Shown here: piece after piece, positions 27,283-36,229 of the stretch
Position numbering within the stretch: the first letter of the stretch is position 1
Layout of the letters: every line of letters begins with the position of its first letter
Source of the DNA: Pseudomonas sp. 5P_3.1_Bac2
GTDB lineage: Bacteria; Pseudomonadota; Gammaproteobacteria; Pseudomonadales; Pseudomonadaceae
Direction of reading: 5' to 3'
Assembly: GCF_025465995.1 (NCBI RefSeq)
Contig: NZ_JANLNY010000006.1
Location: forward strand, 1,054,001 to 1,118,000
Length of the DNA stretch: 64,000 nt
Position numbers and translations under genes: made by a program
Notes under the pieces: generated by a model
Told to the model about the DNA's origin: nothing
What the model saw: the letters and a program-made list of their open reading frames with translations, nothing else
Databases searched by the model: none

Positions 27283-27992
27283 TGTCCAATTTTCAGGATT
27301 CAACCGTGCTGGTTATCGGCGGCTCATCTGGCGTTGGTCTGGCAACCGCGCAACTGCTTGAGCGCCTGGGCGCAAAGGTGACCATCGCCTCACGCAGCCT
27401 TGAAAAACTCAAGGCTGCCAAACGCCAGCTCAGCGATGCCACCCAACTTTTGCCCCTCGACATCACCGACAGCGCCCAACTGCAAGCGCTGCGTGATGGT
27501 CCGGCGTGGCAGCACTTAGTCATTAGCGCTGCTGAAACGCCCATGGGCAGCCTCGCCGCCTTGGCCGATGACGACGCCCGGAGGGCCATGGACAGCAAGT
27601 TCTGGGGCGCCTACAACGCGGCCAAGTACATCCCCATAGCGGATCAGGGCTCCATAACCTTCGTGGCCGGTTACCTGTCGCTGCGCCCGGGTAAGGCCAG
27701 CGCGTTACAGTCCGCGATTAACGCGGCTCTTGAAGCGCTGGGTCGAGCACTGGCGCTCGAACTTGCCCCCGTGCGCGTCAATACGGTTTCCCCCGGCTTA
27801 CTCAATACCGAACTCTGGGCCGGCCTAGCCGAGGATAAACGCGAGGCGATGTTCGATACGGTGGCCAAACGCTTGCCGGTGGGCCGCGTCGGGCTGGCGG
27901 AGGATGTCGCTAAAGCCATCAGCTTCTTGATAGATAACGGCTACACCAGCGGCTCAACGGTATTTGTCGATGGCGGCGGACGAATTGCCTAA
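27282..27992 (+). CDS. Short-chain dehydrogenase-like protein with altered active site
   Basis: The protein has 236 residues. The Rossmann nucleotide motif GGSSGVG (13-19) and the C-terminal GGGRIA end are intact, as is PVRVNTVSPGLLNTELW. The catalytic YxxxK is not: the aligned positions read Gln143 and Asn147 (ALQSAINAALEALG). A subgroup of SDR-like proteins shares this change, so it is unlikely to be a sequencing error. The protein may act by another mechanism or be non-catalytic. It is the last gene of the operon, 1-base overlapped with the tautomerase, and a long hairpin follows the stop. Confidence 0.85.
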   Translation: MSNFQDSTVLVIGGSSGVGLATAQLLERLGAKVTIASRSLEKLKAAKRQLSDATQLLPLDITDSAQLQALRDGPAWQHLVISAAETPMGSLAALADDDARRAMDSKFWGAYNAAKYIPIADQGSITFVAGYLSLRPGKASALQSAINAALEALGRALALELAPVRVNTVSPGLLNTELWAGLAEDKREAMFDTVAKRLPVGRVGLAEDVAKAISFLIDNGYTSGSTVFVDGGGRIA

Positions 27993-28003
27993 TCAAGCCT
28001 GAC

Positions 28004-28047
28004 CAGCGCCGAGCCTGGTAACCATCCGGGAACAGGCTCCGGCGCTG
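28004..28047 (+). terminator. Hairpin after the GH3 operon
   Basis: The inverted repeat CAGCGCCG-AGCCTG / CAGGCT-CCGGCGCTG lies 11 bases after the last stop. The stem is about 14 bp and strong, but only TCTTG follows it, so it may be a weak or factor-assisted terminator. The rest of the 27993-28311 spacer shows no gene. Confidence 0.5.
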
Positions 28048-28311
28048 TCTTGACCATATCCACCGTGCAAAACAACACAGGTTTTTCTGCCTTATCGGGC
28101 AATCGGGTAAGGACCGCCAGCGCGCTTGCCGCGCAGGGCCAATCCTTACCAATACAGACTGCCAAGACACTACAGCCAGACTGGGCTTAGCGCCCCAGGC
28201 AAACAGAGCTGCCCCTCAGCACTATGGGCCACCGCTCAAGCGCTGTTGCTCACAAAAGCGCGCGTTCTTTTTTAGCGCTCAGGTGAAGCATCGCCGGTTC
28301 CGGGCAAACAT

Positions 28312-29337
28312 CTAGGCAGAGCGCACTTTGCTCGCTTTCCAATAACTCACCGTTTGTTCAACCACACTCTGTAGAGGTGTGGCCGTCAATCCAGTAAGAC
28401 GAGTGAAGTGCTCACCACTGGCCTGCCAGGGCATGTTGAACTGATAAAGCATTTCTTCACGGGCCTTTATCACCGGGTTAAACCAGCCAAACACCTTCAA
28501 CAGCCATGCCGGCACGGCGACCGCTTTACGCGGCGCATGCGCCGGCCGCACACCTTGACGCTCCAACTCAGCAAACAACTCATCCGCCAGGTCGAACGCA
28601 GACAAGTGCGTGGCATGCGGCAATATCCAAGAGTGGTTGAGCAGCTCCGCGCGCTCAGTGATGGCCATCAAGGCCAACGCTTTGCCAAAGTCCGGGGCAA
28701 ATGCCCAAGCGTGGGCAAGTCTCGGATCACCAACAAAGCGCACCGGCTTATTGGCTAACACCGGCTCAATAAACCAGTCGCCAAAAACGCTCTGCGCGCC
28801 GGCCCCCGGGCCAAAGTACTGCGACCCCTGCACGGTGCCCCACACCAGGCCACGCTCGCGCTGCGCGCGGCGCATTTGCTCGAGCACCTCTTTGCGCAAT
28901 TGCCCCTTCTTGCTTGGCGGCAGCTCTGCCTGCTCCTCGGTCAGCGGGCCATTGACTGGTGCGGCGTAGGCATACAGGTTATCGGCGCAAATCAACCGCG
29001 CCCGGTGAGCCACGGCGGCATCGATGACATTGCGCTGAATGATCGGCAACTTGCTTAGCCACTCGTGGTAGCCGGGGATGGCGCTGTGCACGATGGCGGC
29101 AGCGCCTGCGGTGAAGTCCAGCACGCTGGCCGAATCGAGAGCATCAAAGGCATGCCAACTCAAACGGCCCTGCTCAAACGCAGTCTGTACGGCAGGTGGA
29201 ACCCAGGCCGGCGCCTGACCACGGGTGTTGCCCATACGCAGATGCAGTGATTCAGCCGCTGGCGAGCTGGCCAGTGCGGCGGCGGTCCACAACCCCAACG
29301 GGCCAGCGCCCAACAGGGCAATAACGGAAGTGCTCAT
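28312..29337 (-). CDS. NAD-dependent epimerase/dehydratase-like oxidoreductase
   Basis: The protein has 341 residues. The N-terminal dinucleotide-binding loop reads LLGAGPLGLWTAAAL. The central part (RLICADNLYAYAAPVNGPL, then FGPGAGAQSVFGDWF, and WAFAPDFGKALALMA) matches the atypical extended-SDR family of nucleoside-diphosphate-sugar epimerase-like proteins. The Tyr in NLYAYA takes the usual active-site position. These proteins are commonly paired with a divergent LysR gene, as here (29449). The substrate is unknown. Confidence 0.82.
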   Translation of the reverse strand: MSTSVIALLGAGPLGLWTAAALASSPAAESLHLRMGNTRGQAPAWVPPAVQTAFEQGRLSWHAFDALDSASVLDFTAGAAAIVHSAIPGYHEWLSKLPIIQRNVIDAAVAHRARLICADNLYAYAAPVNGPLTEEQAELPPSKKGQLRKEVLEQMRRAQRERGLVWGTVQGSQYFGPGAGAQSVFGDWFIEPVLANKPVRFVGDPRLAHAWAFAPDFGKALALMAITERAELLNHSWILPHATHLSAFDLADELFAELERQGVRPAHAPRKAVAVPAWLLKVFGWFNPVIKAREEMLYQFNMPWQASGEHFTRLTGLTATPLQSVVEQTVSYWKASKVRSA

Positions 29338-29448
29338 TGAGTGACTCCATCAGTAACAAGATGTCACCATGCTATTGAAGCCTTGCCATGGGATAAATCG
29401 TGCGCGAGCATTGGCTATCGAAACCCACAGTTTCTAATCGAGGTGGCA

Positions 29449-30339
29449 ATGGACCGCTTGCAAGGCATGGCTGTGTTTGTCAAAGCGGCCGATCTCGGCT
29501 CGTTTGCTGCTGCCGGCGCGGCGTTGGACATGTCAGCGCAAATGGTTGGCAAACACGTCAGCGCCATCGAGGAGCGACTGGGCACTCGCTTGCTCAACCG
29601 CACAACCCGGCGCCAGAGCCTCACCGACCTTGGTCGGCAGTACTACGAGCGCTGTAAAACGGTATTGGCCGAGGTCGAGGCCGCCGAAACCATCGCGCAC
29701 ACTCAATCCAGCGCGCCGCGGGGACGTCTACGGGTCAACGCACCAGTCACCTTCGGCACCTACTGCCTGATGCCGGTGATTGCCCAATACCTCAAAACCT
29801 ACCCGGATGTGCAAGTAGACCTGACGCTCAGCGACCGGGTCGTTGATCTCATCGAAGAAGGCTACGAGGCGGTTATCCGCATCGGCACGCTGGCCGATTC
29901 TAGTTTGATGGCCCGCACCTTGAAGCCCTATCGCCTGATCGTGTGTGCCGCACCTGAGTATTTACAACGGCGTGGCACCCCCACTACACCGGCCCAATTG
30001 GCCAACCATGACTGCTTAGGATTCGCCTATACGGCGCGCCCACCGGCCAAGCAGTGGCCATTTATGGCCGGCGAAAACCTGCTCCTGGCCCAGGTCCACA
30101 ACCGCTTGCAAGTTAACGACAGCCGCGCCCAGCTCGCCGCAGCACGGGAAGGCATCGGCATCATCCTCGGCGCCGAAATGATGCTCGCCGAGGACCTACG
30201 CAGCGGCCGCCTACAGCGCTTACTGAGCGACTACGAAACCCCGGCACAACCCGTGCACATTTTGTTCCCCAGCGCCCGCAGCCAGACGCCCAAACTGCGC
30301 AGCTTTATCGACTGCGTGGTACAGCAGTTAGGAGGGTAA
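29449..30339 (+). CDS. LysR-family transcriptional regulator
   Basis: The protein has 296 residues from the ATG at 29449, which follows GAGGTGG; upstream in-frame starts lack an RBS. The helix-turn-helix is clear (SFAAAGAALDMSAQMVGKHVSAIEERLG), and LNRTTRRQSLTDLG is the usual hinge. The effector domain has RIGTLADSSLMARTL and REGIGIILGAEMMLAEDL. It belongs to the same MDRL/CrgA-like subgroup as 15378-16283. It is divergent from the epimerase-like gene, with a spacer of about 110 bases that should hold both promoters and the operator. Confidence 0.92.
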   Translation: MDRLQGMAVFVKAADLGSFAAAGAALDMSAQMVGKHVSAIEERLGTRLLNRTTRRQSLTDLGRQYYERCKTVLAEVEAAETIAHTQSSAPRGRLRVNAPVTFGTYCLMPVIAQYLKTYPDVQVDLTLSDRVVDLIEEGYEAVIRIGTLADSSLMARTLKPYRLIVCAAPEYLQRRGTPTTPAQLANHDCLGFAYTARPPAKQWPFMAGENLLLAQVHNRLQVNDSRAQLAAAREGIGIILGAEMMLAEDLRSGRLQRLLSDYETPAQPVHILFPSARSQTPKLRSFIDCVVQQLGG

Positions 30340-30486
30340 ACACTGGGCAGCCGAACACGAAACAACGCGGCCATGCTCCTCCCACGCATCCAAACAACAT
30401 CCTCTGCGGGGCTGTTTTAGCAATATTTAGCAGGAGGGCTGGTTAATGGAACTTATCGAGGTCACTCGAAAAGTCACTAAGCCAGA

Positions 30487-30512
30487 AACAACAAAGCCAC
30501 CCGAAGGTGGCT
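30487..30512 (-). terminator. Rho-independent terminator, minus strand
   Basis: The perfect 7-bp stem AGCCACC/GGTGGCT has a tetraloop and is followed on the minus strand by TTTGTTGTTT. It is the second terminator downstream of tRNA-Pro. The interval 30513-30654 between the two contains no ORF and could be a read-through tail or a small RNA. Confidence 0.7.
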
Positions 30513-30654
30513 GAGCTGGATACGTTGATTGCTTCGGCCAACCGTGTAACTGCAGCTGATAACCGGGCACCAGTCCTAACGATAGGGACGAGAAAGCTCG
30601 GATAAATGATTCAATCCCCGCAACTTCCCCGCACCTTTTATTTATGTGCAGGCA

Positions 30655-30692
30655 TAAAAAAATCCAGTCACCGCTAAGTGACTGGACTTTTT
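30655..30692 (-). terminator. Terminator of tRNA-Pro transcript
   Basis: The 9-bp stem TCCAGTCAC/GTGACTGGA with a 6-base loop lies 10 bases past the tRNA CCA end. On the minus strand it is followed by a run of seven T. The A-rich opposite flank makes it potentially bidirectional. Confidence 0.8.
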
Positions 30693-30701
30693 AGGAATTA
30701 A

Positions 30702-30778
30702 TGGTCGGGACGGAGTGATTCGAACACTCGACCCCTAGCACCCCATGCTAGTGCGCTACCGGACTGCGCTACGCCCCG
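30702..30778 (-). tRNA. tRNA-Pro(GGG)
   Basis: The gene is 77 bases with encoded CCA. The acceptor stem CGGGGCG/CGTCCCG has one G-T pair. The anticodon stem CTAGC/GCTAG encloses the loop ATGGGGT with anticodon GGG, and the T arm carries GTTCGAATC. Its place after ihfA and the merR-type gene is the conserved Pseudomonas location. Confidence 0.97.
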
Positions 30779-30868
30779 ACTAGGCGTGAATCTATTCTCG
30801 GCGGGCCGAAAACGTTGCGAACTATACAATAAGCTTCTGAAATATGGAAACTTTTTTGAAAATCGCAG

Positions 30869-31225
30869 TTATTTTTTCAGGACCAACAACACGTCTTCAA
30901 GCTCGGCAATCATTTGCTTGATCAGCTGCTTGTATTGAGTGTTGTCATCCTTGGCTTCATCACCGGACAGACGCTGACGCGCACCACCAATGGTGAAACC
31001 TTGGTCATAAAGTAAGGCGCGAATTTGCCGGATCATCAGCACATCTTGGCGCTGATAATAGCGGCGGTTGCCGCGCCTCTTGACCGGGTTGAGCTGGGTA
31101 AACTCCTGCTCCCAGTAGCGCAATACGTGCGGTTTAACCGCGCATAATTCGCTTACCTCACCGATGGTGAAGTAACGCTTACCAGGAATCGCAGGTAGTT
31201 CGTCGTTATGACTTGGTTCCAGCAT
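30869..31225 (-). CDS. MerR-family regulator downstream of ihfA
   Basis: The protein has 118 residues from the ATG at 31225 ([11 protein letters not shown]). The MerR winged helix is plain: [25 protein letters not shown], then [33 protein letters not shown]. It has a short C-terminal coiled coil and lacks metal-binding Cys residues. The start lies 20 bases inside the ihfA end, so the genes are co-transcribed. This gene accompanies ihfA in pseudomonads and related bacteria; its target is not evident. Confidence 0.93.
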   Translation of the reverse strand: MLEPSHNDELPAIPGKRYFTIGEVSELCAVKPHVLRYWEQEFTQLNPVKRRGNRRYYQRQDVLMIRQIRALLYDQGFTIGGARQRLSGDEAKDDNTQYKQLIKQMIAELEDVLLVLKK

Positions 31226-31508
31226 ACGCCTCAACCCTGGCTTTAAGTTTCTGGCCGGGGCGGAAAGTCACGACACGGCGAGCCGTGATCGGTATTTCCT
31301 CCCCTGTTTTCGGATTACGACCGGGGCGCTGACGCTTGTCGCGCAAATCAAAATTACCGAACCCCGAGAGTTTGACCTGTTCGTTGAGCTCCAGCGCTTG
31401 GCGGATCTCTTCAAAGAACAGCTCCACCAATTCCTTGGCTTCCCGTTTATTCAGGCCCAGCTCTTCATACAGACGTTCCGCCATCTCAGCTTTCGTCAGA
31501 GCCCCCAT
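31206..31508 (-). CDS. ihfA: Integration host factor alpha subunit
   Basis: The protein has 100 residues, the normal length. The sequence [34 protein letters not shown] and [20 protein letters not shown] is diagnostic of IHF-alpha, with the DNA-intercalating Pro in RNPKTGE. It forms a heterodimer with IhfB that bends DNA in transcription, replication and site-specific recombination. It starts 3 bases after the pheT stop, the conserved pheST-ihfA order. Confidence 0.98.
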   Translation of the reverse strand: MGALTKAEMAERLYEELGLNKREAKELVELFFEEIRQALELNEQVKLSGFGNFDLRDKRQRPGRNPKTGEEIPITARRVVTFRPGQKLKARVEAYAGTKS

Positions 31509-31511
31509 ACG

Positions 31512-33890
31512 CTACTTCCTTAACGTGGCGTTGAACCTTTGTTCCAGACTGGTGAGGATATTTTGCATTGTGGTACTCACCTCATCGTCATTAAGAGTGC
31601 GCGATGGATGCTGCCAGGTCAAGCCAACTGCTAGACTTTTTCTATCAGGATCAATGCCTTTACCGTGATATACGTCAAATAGCTTGAGGTCAGTTAGCCA
31701 TTCACCTGCTGCAGCACGGATTACTTCCAGCAATTGCTGGGCTGGAACATCCCTTTCGACCAAGACAGCAATATCGCGCCGCACTTCCGGGAACTTAGAA
31801 AGCTCTTGGAATTTAGGCATAGTGCCACGACTGATTTCAGCCAAAACCAACTCGAACATAAACACAGCCTGGTCCAAGCCCAAGACTTTTGCCAATTCGG
31901 GATGGATCGCACCGACAAAACCAACCAGCTTGCCGTCACGCTCAATACGCGCAGTCTGCCCCGGGTGCAAAGCCACATGCTCGCCCGGTACAAACACGAA
32001 GTCATCCGCCGCACCGGCACTGGCCAACAACGCTTCAACATCAGCCTTGATGTCATAGAAGTCGACGCTGTCACGCCCGTGCGCCCAGGCTTCAGGCAGG
32101 CGTGGGCCGCTGATCAAGCCGGCCAACATCGGCTCTTGCTGCAGACCTTCAAGCTGGCCGACAAAACGCAAGCCGCTTTCGAACAGGCGCACACGGCCCT
32201 GCTGACGGTTGAGGTTGTGCTGCAAGGCTTTGACCAAACCCGGCCATAACGAAGAACGCATCGCCGACATATCCGCCGAGATCGGGTTAGCCAGCAGCAG
32301 CGGCGCTACACCTGGGCTGAACAGCTCGAACAGTTTCGGATCGATAAAGCTGTAGGTGATTGCTTCTTGATAACCACGAGCCACCAGCAGGCGACGCAGT
32401 TGCGGCAAACCACTTTCAGCTTCGGCCTTGGCCTGCGGCGCCAGACGCGCCTGCGGGTAACGCACCGGCAACAGGTTATAGCCGTAGAGACGGCCCAGCT
32501 CTTCGATCAAGTCCACTTCCAGACTGATGTCGAAGCGGTGGCTTGGCACGCTGACTTGCCACTGCCCTGCCCCTTGCGCTTCAACCTGCAGACCCAAAGC
32601 ACTGAGCAGTCGCTCAACTTGAGAGTCTTCAAAGGCCAGACCGAGCATTTGTTCAACGCGCTCGGCACGCAGCGTAACAGGCGCGATATTCGGCAGATGA
32701 GCCTGACTCACCACCTCAGTGATCGGGCCGGCTTCACCACCTACGATATCCAGCAGCAGGCCAGTGGCGCGCTCCATGGCTTCGCGAGCCAGTTGCCAGT
32801 CCACGCCACGCTCGTAGCGGTGCGAAGCATCGGTATGCAGACCATAAGAGCGGGCCTTGCCAGCGATGGCGATGGTGTCGAAGAAGGCGCTCTCGAGGAA
32901 CAGATCACGCGTCATCGCGCTGACGCCGCTGTGCTCGCCGCCCATGACACCAGCAATCGCCAGAGCACGGTTATGGTCAGCGATGACCAGGGTGTCGGCA
33001 CGCAGGCTAACTTCCTGGCCATCCAGCAGCACCAGCTTCTCGCCTTCTTCGGCCAGACGCACACGGATGCCGCCATTGATTTGTGCCAAGTCGAAAGCGT
33101 GCAGCGGCTGACCCAGTTCGATCATCACGTAGTTAGTGACATCGACCACAGCGTCGATGCTACGGATATCCGCGCGGCGCAGGCGCTCGACCATCCACAG
33201 CGGCGTCGGCTTGGACAGGTCGACGTTACGCACCACACGGCCCAAATAACGCGGGCAGGCTTGCGGCGCGAGCACTTCAACGCTGCGCTCATCGCTATGC
33301 GTAACAGCAACTGCCGGCACAGCGACACGGGTCACCGGCGCGTCATACAGCGCACCGACTTCGCGGGCCAGGCCGGCCAGGGACAAGCAGTCACCACGGT
33401 TCGGCGTCAGGTCCACTTCGATGCTGGCGTCATCCAGTTGCAGGTAGCTGCGAATGTCTTCGCCCACCGGCGCATCAGCCGGCAGTTCCAGCAGGCCATC
33501 GTGGTCTTCGCTGATTTTCAGCTCAGCAGCCGAGCACAGCATGCCGTTGGACTCAACGCCACGCAGCTTGGCTTTTTTGATTTTGAAGTCGCCCGGCAAC
33601 TCAGCACCGATCATAGCGAACGGAATCTTCAGGCCCGGACGCACATTCGGCGCACCGCACACGACCTGGAAGGTTTCCGCGCCACTGCTCACTTGGCACA
33701 CGCGCAACTTATCGGCGTCAGGGTGTTGCTCGGTGCTCAGCACCTCGCCGACCACCACGCCACTGAACTCACCGGCGGCCAGGGTCACGCTGTCGACCTC
33801 TAGACCGGCCATGGACAGGCGCGCCACCAGCTCATCACGGGAAACTTGCGGGTTTACCCAGGTGCGCAGCCATTGTTCACTGAATTTCAT
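31512..33890 (-). CDS. pheT: Phenylalanyl-tRNA synthetase beta subunit
   Basis: The protein has 792 residues, full length. It begins MKFSEQWLRTWVNPQVSRDEL; an EMAP-like tRNA-binding domain follows (VVVGEVLSTEQHPDADKLRVCQV), then B3/B4 editing, B5 (RRLYGYNLLPVRYPQARL region) and the C-terminal ferredoxin-like anticodon domain (FPEVRRDIAVLVERDVPA). It pairs with PheS as an alpha2beta2 enzyme charging tRNA-Phe. An AGGAG RBS precedes the ATG. Confidence 0.98.
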   Translation of the reverse strand: MKFSEQWLRTWVNPQVSRDELVARLSMAGLEVDSVTLAAGEFSGVVVGEVLSTEQHPDADKLRVCQVSSGAETFQVVCGAPNVRPGLKIPFAMIGAELPGDFKIKKAKLRGVESNGMLCSAAELKISEDHDGLLELPADAPVGEDIRSYLQLDDASIEVDLTPNRGDCLSLAGLAREVGALYDAPVTRVAVPAVAVTHSDERSVEVLAPQACPRYLGRVVRNVDLSKPTPLWMVERLRRADIRSIDAVVDVTNYVMIELGQPLHAFDLAQINGGIRVRLAEEGEKLVLLDGQEVSLRADTLVIADHNRALAIAGVMGGEHSGVSAMTRDLFLESAFFDTIAIAGKARSYGLHTDASHRYERGVDWQLAREAMERATGLLLDIVGGEAGPITEVVSQAHLPNIAPVTLRAERVEQMLGLAFEDSQVERLLSALGLQVEAQGAGQWQVSVPSHRFDISLEVDLIEELGRLYGYNLLPVRYPQARLAPQAKAEAESGLPQLRRLLVARGYQEAITYSFIDPKLFELFSPGVAPLLLANPISADMSAMRSSLWPGLVKALQHNLNRQQGRVRLFESGLRFVGQLEGLQQEPMLAGLISGPRLPEAWAHGRDSVDFYDIKADVEALLASAGAADDFVFVPGEHVALHPGQTARIERDGKLVGFVGAIHPELAKVLGLDQAVFMFELVLAEISRGTMPKFQELSKFPEVRRDIAVLVERDVPAQQLLEVIRAAAGEWLTDLKLFDVYHGKGIDPDRKSLAVGLTWQHPSRTLNDDEVSTTMQNILTSLEQRFNATLRK

Positions 33891-33927
33891 TCTGCTCTCC
33901 TCAACAATTCGGTTCGGTCATGCGGCT

Positions 33928-34944
<1,017 letters not shown>

Positions 34945-34964
34945 TTACAGACTCCAGATACGAA

Positions 34965-35027
34965 ATAGGGGAAGAGCTTGAAGGCTCTTCCCCTATCGGT
35001 GACGTTTAGCTCCGGGCGAACCCGGAG
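34965..35027 (-). promoter_or_regulatory. Two hairpins in the rplT-pheS spacer (terminator/attenuator)
   Basis: Two perfect stems lie between rplT and pheS. The first in transcript order is CTCCGGG/CCCGGAG (35010-35027, tetraloop). The second is the 13-bp ATAGGGGAAGAGC/GCTCTTCCCCTAT (34965-34996, 6-base loop), followed on the minus strand by TTTCG. They can partly terminate transcription from the infC-rplT operon or attenuate pheST. No Phe-rich leader peptide was found. Confidence 0.65.
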
Positions 35028-35039
35028 ATTGTCGGGGAC

Positions 35040-35396
35040 TTAAGCCAGTACGGCTTTCGCTTTCTCGACAATCGCAGCAAACGCCGCTTTTTCGTTCACT
35101 GCCAGATCAGCCAGAACCTTACGGTCGATCTCGATGGACGCTTTTTTCAGGCCAGCAATGAAACGGCTGTAGGACAGACCGTTAACACGAGCACCAGCGT
35201 TGATACGAGCGATCCACAGAGCGCGGAACTGGCGCTTCCGCTGACGGCGGTCGCGGTAGGCGTATTGGCCTGCCTTGATCACAGCCTGCTTGGCAACGCG
35301 GAATACGCGCGAACGCGCACCGTAGTAGCCTTTAGCGAGTTTCAGAATTTTTTTGTGACGCTTACGAGCGATAACGCCGCGCTTAACACGAGCCAT
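35040..35396 (-). CDS. rplT: 50S ribosomal protein L20
   Basis: The protein has 118 residues, the exact family length. The sequence [20 protein letters not shown] and [20 protein letters not shown] is diagnostic. It binds 23S rRNA early in large-subunit assembly, and L20 represses the operon translationally in enterics. It lies 27 bases after rpmI. Confidence 0.99.
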   Translation of the reverse strand: MARVKRGVIARKRHKKILKLAKGYYGARSRVFRVAKQAVIKAGQYAYRDRRQRKRQFRALWIARINAGARVNGLSYSRFIAGLKKASIEIDRKVLADLAVNEKAAFAAIVEKAKAVLA

Positions 35397-35423
35397 GAGT
35401 AATTTCCTCTAAATCTTGACCGA

Positions 35424-35618
35424 TTAACGAACGCGCAGCATGCGCGCCACTTTTGCTACGTCAGACGGGTGAATCAGGCTGCTGCCCCGCAGTTGACGTT
35501 TACGCTTAGTGGACATCTTGGTCAGGATGTGGCTCTTGAAAGCGTGCTTGTGCTTGAAGCCAGTAGCAGTTTTAAGAAAACGCTTGGCTGCACCACTCTT
35601 AGTTTTCATCTTTGGCAT
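35424..35618 (-). CDS. rpmI: 50S ribosomal protein L35
   Basis: The protein has 64 residues. [20 protein letters not shown] and [20 protein letters not shown] are diagnostic. It lies between infC and rplT as in most bacteria. Confidence 0.99.
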   Translation of the reverse strand: MPKMKTKSGAAKRFLKTATGFKHKHAFKSHILTKMSTKRKRQLRGSSLIHPSDVAKVARMLRVR

Positions 35619-35678
35619 GTTCGGATACTCCGCATTCAGTTGATAAACATAACCGCAAGGCCTGCCGTGCCCTGGTGG

Positions 35679-36227
35679 TTACTTCTTCTTTTTGGGGGCG
35701 ATGACCATAATCAGCTGGCGTCCTTCCATCTTCGGGTGCTGTTCAACGGTGCCGTATTCAGCCAGGTCAGCTTCAACCCGCTTCAACAACTCCATGCCCA
35801 GCTCCTGATGCGCCATCTCACGGCCGCGGAATCGAAGCGATACCTTGGCCCTGTCCCCATCACTTAGGAAACGTACCAGGTTGCGTAGTTTTACCTGGTA
35901 ATCCCCTTCCTCCGTCCCTGGACGAAACTTAATTTCTTTAACCTGAATCTGCTTCTGGTTCTTCTTAGCTGCCGCAATTTGCTTCTTCTTTTCGAAGAGC
36001 GATTTGCCGTAGTCCATGACTCGGCAAACCGGAGGAACTGCGTCGGCAGAGATTTCTACCAGATCCAGCTTGGCCTCTTCAGCAATCCTAAGCGCTTCAT
36101 CAATCGAGACGATGCCAATTTGCTCGCCGTCAGCGCCAATTAACCGAACCTCGCGTGCCGAGATATTCTCGTTGATCGGGGCCTTCGGTGCAGCTCGTTT
36201 ATCTTGTCTCATATCACGCTTAATAAT
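35679..36227 (-). CDS. infC: Translation initiation factor IF-3 with non-ATG start
   Basis: The protein has 182 residues if started at the ATT at 36225-36227. The first ATG is at 36212 ([20 protein letters not shown]), but upstream in-frame codons read ATC ATT ATT AAG CGT GAT, and GGAG sits 5 bases before the first ATT and 8 before the second. The rare ATT start is the known basis of infC autoregulation, so the gene very probably begins at one of the two ATT codons. Both IF-3 domains are present ([20 protein letters not shown], then [16 protein letters not shown]). It prevents premature subunit joining and checks start codons. The stop of thrS lies immediately upstream. Confidence 0.95.
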   Translation of the reverse strand: MIKRDMRQDKRAAPKAPINENISAREVRLIGADGEQIGIVSIDEALRIAEEAKLDLVEISADAVPPVCRVMDYGKSLFEKKKQIAAAKKNQKQIQVKEIKFRPGTEEGDYQVKLRNLVRFLSDGDRAKVSLRFRGREMAHQELGMELLKRVEADLAEYGTVEQHPKMEGRQLIMVIAPKKKK

Positions 36228-36229
36228 GA

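Noticed and set aside
32367..33803. 478-codon plus-strand frame opposite pheT
   Set aside because: pheT is certain and full length; the antisense frame is His/Gln-rich shadow coding.
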